Below, piece after piece: positions 20,901 through 25,612 of a stretch of 25,612 nt of DNA. This stretch comes from Azolla pinnata (Eukaryota; Streptophyta; Polypodiopsida; Salviniales; Salviniaceae). The notes beneath the pieces were generated by a model. The model was not told where the DNA came from, did no database searches, and saw only the letters and a program-made list of their open reading frames with translations. The DNA lies in assembly GCA_037176905.1 (NCBI GenBank), contig JBBBWG010001070.1, positions 8,097-33,708 on the forward strand. Reading direction: 5' to 3'. The translations under genes and the position numbers were made by a program. Every line of letters starts with the position of its first letter. Position 1 is the first letter of the stretch.

Positions 20901-23900
20901 GCTTTTATTAACACATAAGTATGATTGTAATATACCATAAAAAGAAAAGGAATCAAAACTAACCAGCTGGTGACCGGAAATCATATGCTGGGATCTTAAA
21001 AGCAGGGTCCGAACCAAGACCTGCCTGGGAAATTACAGAAGCTAAGACAGAGCTCAATAATACCATGGCCGTAGTAAGAGAAGGGGCAGAATCTGCAGAT
21101 AATGGCCGTAATACTGATTCAACAGCAAAGAAGCATCCAGATATTGCAGCATTGAACCCTGCGATATCCATGCAAACCTCACTCAATTAAACCAAAAAGA
21201 ACTAAAAGACCAGTGGGAACAACAATAGGAAATTACCAGAATATACTAAGTTGCCAAATGATATCAAGATACTCTTAAGTGGTAGTATATTGTGTACCAG
21301 AATATCCTAAGTTGCCAAATGTTACCAGAATACTAGGTGCCATGGCAGACCACCTCGAAATTAATACTTTGTTGTTTCTATCTAGAAGGGTTTAACAAGC
21401 GAAAAATATGCACCTGATGAAATTCCAGCAGCTGATCCAGCTGCAATCAATGCCATCTTTCTTTCTCTACTGTTTTTAAATGCAGTACCTAAGCCATTTG
21501 CAATAGATGCCCCTATCTCAACACTAGGCCCCTCTGGCCCAAGAGAATTTCCTGTGCCCAAAGTAACCAATGCTGCTAAAGATTTCAGTACTGGTTCTAG
21601 AAATTCTTTCATTTCGGTTGCCAGTTTCCCTGTTGTTTGATCATTTTGTGATGCCTTCTTTGATGCGTATACGCTTGGCATAAACATGTTGTTACGGAAG
21701 TAATTTAGAACTCCAACAACTATGCCTCCTCCAGTAGGAACAGATAACAATTGCACCCAATGTTTCTCCAAAGGCTGCTTTCTAAGCCAAGTTGCACCAC
21801 TGCTTGGAATACCATGCCAAACTATGTCATGTAGTTCATGAACCTGTGTAACAAGCCTCTATTAAAAAACTGACTGTTTCATTTTAAACCTCTTAGAGAC
21901 AACATCCAGTAAATAAGAGAGGAAAGCATCATGAAAAATAATAGAAACCTGAATTCCACGAAATATAATGTTTGTGTAGGACTGAAGGTTACATTGAAAG
22001 CTAAATTCCAGAACATTAAGTAAGCTTAGAATAGTCATCATACTCTAATCTATCCATGTAGCAGCTTCAAAAATGCTGAGTATACTAATATAAATTACAA
22101 AGTTTTGACTTTTGTCACAAACAGATGTACCATGGCTGCCAGATTACCGTGATTGAAATTCTATCTGTGAAACGGCTTCTAAACTACAATGTATGGCATG
22201 TAGCGCAAGCTGTTTCCAGATTTATAACCTATGAAAAAAAACCTGGCAACCCCTATTTTTCAGAAGCTCATGTGAAAGACACCACCTAGCCACTGAGTGT
22301 GAACTCGTATGCTAATACTTTATTGCATAAGGGTTACTTGATTATGGTAACTCTGATGCTTCTCTATAGAGTAAAATTCTCATGATTGAGATGTTCATCA
22401 CTGAACAGATTTCAAGAGACCTTTAGTCTTGATGATAGTCTGCATGATAAAAAGCAAGGACTCCATGCCTTATAACATAAATTATGGAAGAAATGGAGAA
22501 GCCACATTCAAATCAGTCATCAGAAACTAATAGCACAGCATTAGTATTTTGATGTGCAACCAACAATGTCATAAGACAATTAAATATGCAATCTTATTGA
22601 AATAGGACGAGATAGAAGCCTTATAACTTTGGAATCGATGGAATATCATTGAAGATGCCATGTATTTTTATTTGTCATTCGCTACAATAAAAGAAAATGT
22701 AGTATTCATGCAAAAACTCTGCACAACATGCTTAAATATGAAAAGAATACAATTTACGTAAATTTACACAATACATCCTTTCAAGCTCAAAAGCTATATT
22801 TGAGCTTGAAAAGAATACAATTTGCATAAAACTTCAAGGCATTAGTTCCAACTTATCTCTTCAATATGAGGACTTTTCAGCCACTTTGGTTTTGGATTTC
22901 CTTTTTTTATTTTATTCAGCTAGCAGGTCATGAAATTGATTATAGTGGCAAAATAAGGACTACCCTCCACAATTTGAATATCCATATAAAAGGTTCCACT
23001 CATTCAACATAATTACAGGAAAATTTCCAACACTCATGTCTGCTTTTATCTCCAAAGGGTTTTCTAATACTTACAATAACAAATTGCCTTTGGCCTTTAC
23101 TACTTGATTAATCAAGGCAGATGAATCCTCCCCAGAATGATCCACTTTCTTAAACAATAACGCGTCAATGCACTCAAAGATATGTTCAGCCTGCTCTGCG
23201 CAACTCATCGTTGGCCCTGCCCTGGAAGATCTTTAAGGCTAATTTGTCTCAATTCACCATCCTAACTGCACATATCACAATATTGATAGCCACAGAGACC
23301 ACCTTGATGCACCACTTGATCATTCAACAGGTACACAACGGAATTTGATATGATAAATAATAAAATGGTTAAAAGAGAACTTCATGGATGTCCATATAGC
23401 ATGGAGATCCATCTTTGTGGTGATACCTATTAATCATTCTAGGACTTGGACCCGGTACCTCCAGATCATGGTCATCAAATACATTGCATGCCTATGGAAA
23501 AAAGATACAGGCATTGTTCCTTCCCTCTCAAATAGCTCCTCACATGTAATCTCCATCTCACATGATTATGCTTGCAATGCCTCCCTTTCCCCATCGAAAG
23601 AAGACACTTGACAGCATCTGAAAATCTGGCGCTGCTAATTGCACCGCATTATAGGGAAATAGGGAAAAGAAAATCTGAACTAGGTCAAACATGTGATGAA
23701 GGAAAAGATCTAAGCATTATCTCACAATACAACAACAAAATACAAAATTGTTTCAAAGTTCAAATTTTAGAGAATAGAGAGACCTAATCAGTACCACAAA
23801 CAATGTCACAAGAATGAAAAATAGGATTTCTTTTCCAAATGTGAGCAACGCAGGGTAAACTGCAAAAGGAATGTCAAGTTGTAAAGAAGGCAAAGAAATG

Positions 23901-24851
23901 AAAACAAGTGCAAAGGAATGTTTTTGAGATTGAGCTGAATCAGATTGACTGTTGAAAATGTCTCAAGTGTTTTAAACAAAGCATAAAAAAATCCATTCCA
24001 AGTGCAAGAAAAATGCCATGGAGCTGGAGCTGATCAACTTTAATTGTCTACAATGCCTCGAAATGAAAACAAAATCGCAAAAGTAATCAATTGATCACTC
24101 AACAAAATTGGATAGGTTGAAGCATTATCAACAGAACTAGATGGAATGTTCTCCAATGAGTATCATTACTTTTAAAAGTTTGAGAATTTGCATTCCATGA
24201 TAATGGTTTTAGGCTTACCCCAAGGTTGAAGAGAACAACACCAACGCCTGTCATTACACCTATTGCACACGACATCAAGACGATCCATCCTTCTGGCTCA
24301 AGCAGCTCCCCAGCATAAGCCAGAATATCTTCTTTTCTCTCTTCCCCTTCCTCTTTTTCTTCTTCTCCTTGATTGATCTCTCCTATCTCTTCTTCATCAT
24401 TTGATTTTCTTACTTCTTGATTTTCTTCTTCTTCTTCTCCTCCTCCTCCTCCATTACTGCTATCTGTGCTCAGCGCATTGATCCGCATCCTTGTTCCGCT
24501 CGAAGAATGCAAATACCCCCGAACGTGACAGAATGTGCGATTCATAGCTGCCGGGGGACGGCGATGAGGAGAAGAGACGGGGCATTGATGGTAACGAGAA
24601 TGGGAACGAGGAGCACAACCATGACGACGACGATGGCAACCGCGATGAGGATGTAGACGAAGAAGACGATGAGGATAGTGAGAAGAAGACGAAGACGAAG
24701 ACGAAGACGAAGAAGGCGAAGACGGAGACGAAGATGAAGACGAAGACGAGCAAAATCCCGCTGAAGCCGAGCAATCGATGGCGTGATGACGACGACGACG
24801 ATGATGATGATGATGAAAGAGAAGGAGAAGAGAAGTGTTGCAGGTTTCCAT
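17939..24851 (-). CDS. CLC-e: Plastid-type chloride channel/transporter CLC-e, seven exons
   Basis: Exons in transcript order are 24851-24219, 21843-21414, 21158-20964, 20214-19748, 19397-18816, 18322-18096 and 18020-17939, giving 871 aa. CLC-e is a thylakoid member of the CLC family. Residues 1-135 are a Ser/His/Arg-rich transit-peptide-like region. An acidic stretch follows (139-174), then the CLC membrane core (about 189-625). It shows GPEGP with the gating glutamate E315, FNAAISGCFFAVES (356-369), GGFYAP (528-533) and the pore tyrosine Y603 in ELTRDYR. The glutamate equivalent to E. coli E203 is serine here (S369), and no GSGIP motif is present. Two CBS domains lie at about 701-760 and 770-843. 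The short last exon gives RAEATRRLLERIPVSG, matching the family C-terminus. The ATG at 24851 is used; the frame extends upstream only to a TTG. Arabidopsis CLC-e is shorter, mostly in the N-terminus. Confidence 0.95.
18323..18815 (-). other. CLC-e intron 5 with a 41-bp minisatellite
   Basis: The 493-bp intron starts AAG|GTTAGT and ends ACTAG|GAA. Three units starting gaga(t/c)attc(g/t)ttc lie at 18447, 18488 and 18529, exactly 41 bp apart, and end near 18560. Reading on from exon 5 without splicing adds only about 20 residues before a stop. Confidence 0.85.
20215..20963 (-). other. CLC-e intron 3
   Basis: This 749-bp AT-rich intron has donor GCTG|GTTAGT and acceptor TGCAG|AA and splits the Glu420 codon. 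I see no repeats or frames of note. Confidence 0.85.
21235..21321. repeat. Direct repeat in CLC-e intron 2
   Basis: A 26-bp segment starting accagaatat occurs at 21235-21260 and, with one mismatch, at 21296-21321, a 61-bp shift. It lies in the 255-bp intron 21159-21413. Confidence 0.9.
21844..24218 (-). other. CLC-e intron 1 (2375 bp)
   Basis: The largest intron has donor CTTGGG|GTAAGC and acceptor ACACAG|GTTCAT at phase 0. It contains a 13-bp perfect hairpin (22779-22791 with 22799-22811, 7-base loop). A 17-bp direct repeat, tgaaaagaatacaattt, lies on both sides at 22739-22755 and 22807-22823. No coding frame is recognised, and plus-strand frames such as 23384-23611 have no family features. 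Confidence 0.85.
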
Positions 24852-24905
24852 GGCGATGGCGAGCAAGAAGACTGTCGCTCTGTACTCTCTCTCTCTCTCT
24901 TTCTC

Positions 24906-24920
24906 TATATATATATATTA
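24906..24920 (-). promoter_or_regulatory. TATA-type core promoter of CLC-e
   Basis: On the gene's strand the sequence reads taatatatatatata, then a GA-rich run (24888-24905), then the ATG at 24851. A transcript starting 25-30 bases after the TATA stretch would have a leader of roughly 30 bases. The distance is plausible, but the start site is inferred. A TTTA run (24918-24935) adjoins it. Confidence 0.5.
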
Positions 24921-24970
24921 TTTATTTATTTATTTTCCATTTATTATCTACAGTAAAAAGCCCCGAAATT

Positions 24971-24980
24971 CCACGTGTCA
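24971..24980. promoter_or_regulatory. G-box/ABRE-like site upstream of CLC-e
   Basis: ccacgtgtca contains the CACGTG palindrome (24972-24977) in the ACACGTGG form on the gene strand, about 50 bp upstream of the TATA stretch. bZIP (ABF/GBF) and bHLH (PIF) factors are known to bind such sites. The position close to the core promoter makes it a good candidate for light or ABA control. Confidence 0.5.
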
Positions 24981-25022
24981 GGCTAAGCCGACACCCAAGA
25001 AAAAGGGGGTGTCGTCTTAGCC
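24981..25022. repeat. 16-bp hairpin upstream of CLC-e
   Basis: Arms ggctaagccgacaccc (24981-24996) and gggtgtcgtcttagcc (25007-25022) are complementary with one mismatch and a purine-rich 10-base loop. The hairpin lies directly between the G-box and the alternating tract. Confidence 0.85.
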
Positions 25023-25027
25023 ATGCC

Positions 25028-25612
25028 GTATGTACCATGTTCGTATGCATGCATGCATGTATGTATGCATGCGTGTGTGTTAGTATGTATGTATGTGCGC
25101 GTATGTATGTATGTATGTGCATGTATGTATATATGTGCGCGTATGTATGTATGTATGTGCATGTATGTATGTGATCGTATGTACCACCTTCGTATGCATG
25201 CATGCATGCATGTATGTGATCGTATGTACCACCTTCGTATGCATGCATGCATGCATGTATGTGTGTGTGTATGTATGTATGTATGTGATCGTATGTACCA
25301 TCTTCGTATGTATGCATGCATGTATCTATGTATGTGTGCGTGTGGTATGTATGTATGTGATCGTATGTACCAGCTTCGTATGCATGCATGCATGTATGTA
25401 TGTGATCGTATGTACCATATTCGTATGCATGCATGCATGTATGTATGCATGCATGTGTGTGTATGTATGTATGTATGTGTGCATGTATGTATGTATGTAT
25501 GTGATCCTATGTACCACCTTCGTATGCATGCATGTATGTATGTATGTATGTATGTATGTATGTATGTATGTATGTATGTGTGCATGTATGTGTGTGTATG
25601 TATGTATATGTA
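25028..25612. repeat. Alternating TATG/TGCA tract with higher-order units, running off the right edge
   Basis: The tract is mostly tatg, tgca and tgtg steps. It is punctuated by a non-alternating marker, gtatgtaccannttcgtatg, at 25028, 25177, 25222, 25291, 25363 and 25408, and in variant form at 25507. The spacings are 149, 45, 69, 72, 45 and 99 bp. catgcatgcatg runs follow the marker in most copies. On the CLC-e sense strand it reads CATA/ACAT. Open frames through it are artefacts. Confidence 0.95.

Noticed and set aside
24852..24866. Upstream start giving five extra residues (LLAIA) on CLC-e
   Set aside because: The first codon there is TTG, not ATG. The ATG at 24851 is the first usable start.
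25028..25530. CRISPR-like spaced repeat
   Set aside because: The spacing is irregular, the 'spacers' are simple repeats themselves, and the DNA is from a plant nucleus.

Overview
The window is nuclear DNA of a land plant. The evidence is spliced genes with GT-AG introns, a plant-type PLS-class PPR protein, a plastid-type CLC-e channel, a plant monoacylglycerol-lipase-like hydrolase, and a short TTTAGGG telomere-type motif inside an intron. The style of the PPR repeats (GKC-containing S motifs, 'SACSHAGLVDEG') and the rich simple-sequence DNA suggest a seed-free vascular plant, fern or lycophyte. That placement is an impression, not a proof.

Layout: 1-1258 is a degenerate tandem array with periods of about 214 to 149 bp. 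It abuts a two-exon gene for plant MoaC/CNX3 (1288-2351, +). A featureless 1.5 kb follows, then an intronless PPR gene (3834-5876, -), convergent with CNX3. The 4.6 kb between the PPR gene and the next gene (10511, +) is a divergent intergenic region. It holds two long alternating purine-pyrimidine tracts in opposite orientation (6856-7414 and 9161-9826), a GAT/GGT tract, an AACCG/GGTTT-rich stretch with a 16-bp perfect palindrome, and pyrimidine-rich DNA before the gene. A six-exon alpha/beta hydrolase gene runs 10511-14819 (+). About 3.1 kb without a recognisable gene follows. A seven-exon CLC-e gene occupies 24851-17939 (-). Upstream of it are a compact TATA/G-box promoter, a 16-bp hairpin, and a third alternating tract (25028-25612) that runs off the window end.

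I rebuilt all three spliced genes exon by exon. Every junction keeps the reading frame and restores conserved family sequence, giving proteins of 254 aa (CNX3), 392 aa (hydrolase) and 871 aa (CLC-e).

The four genes do not form a pathway. CNX3 makes the molybdenum-cofactor intermediate cPMP in mitochondria. The PPR protein should bind organellar RNA. The hydrolase acts on lipids or related esters. CLC-e is a thylakoid anion channel or transporter. The most notable non-coding pattern is that all four genes have an alternating ACAT/CATA-type tract on their own sense strand, either upstream (three genes) or in the first intron (CNX3). I see no convincing undescribed protein system.
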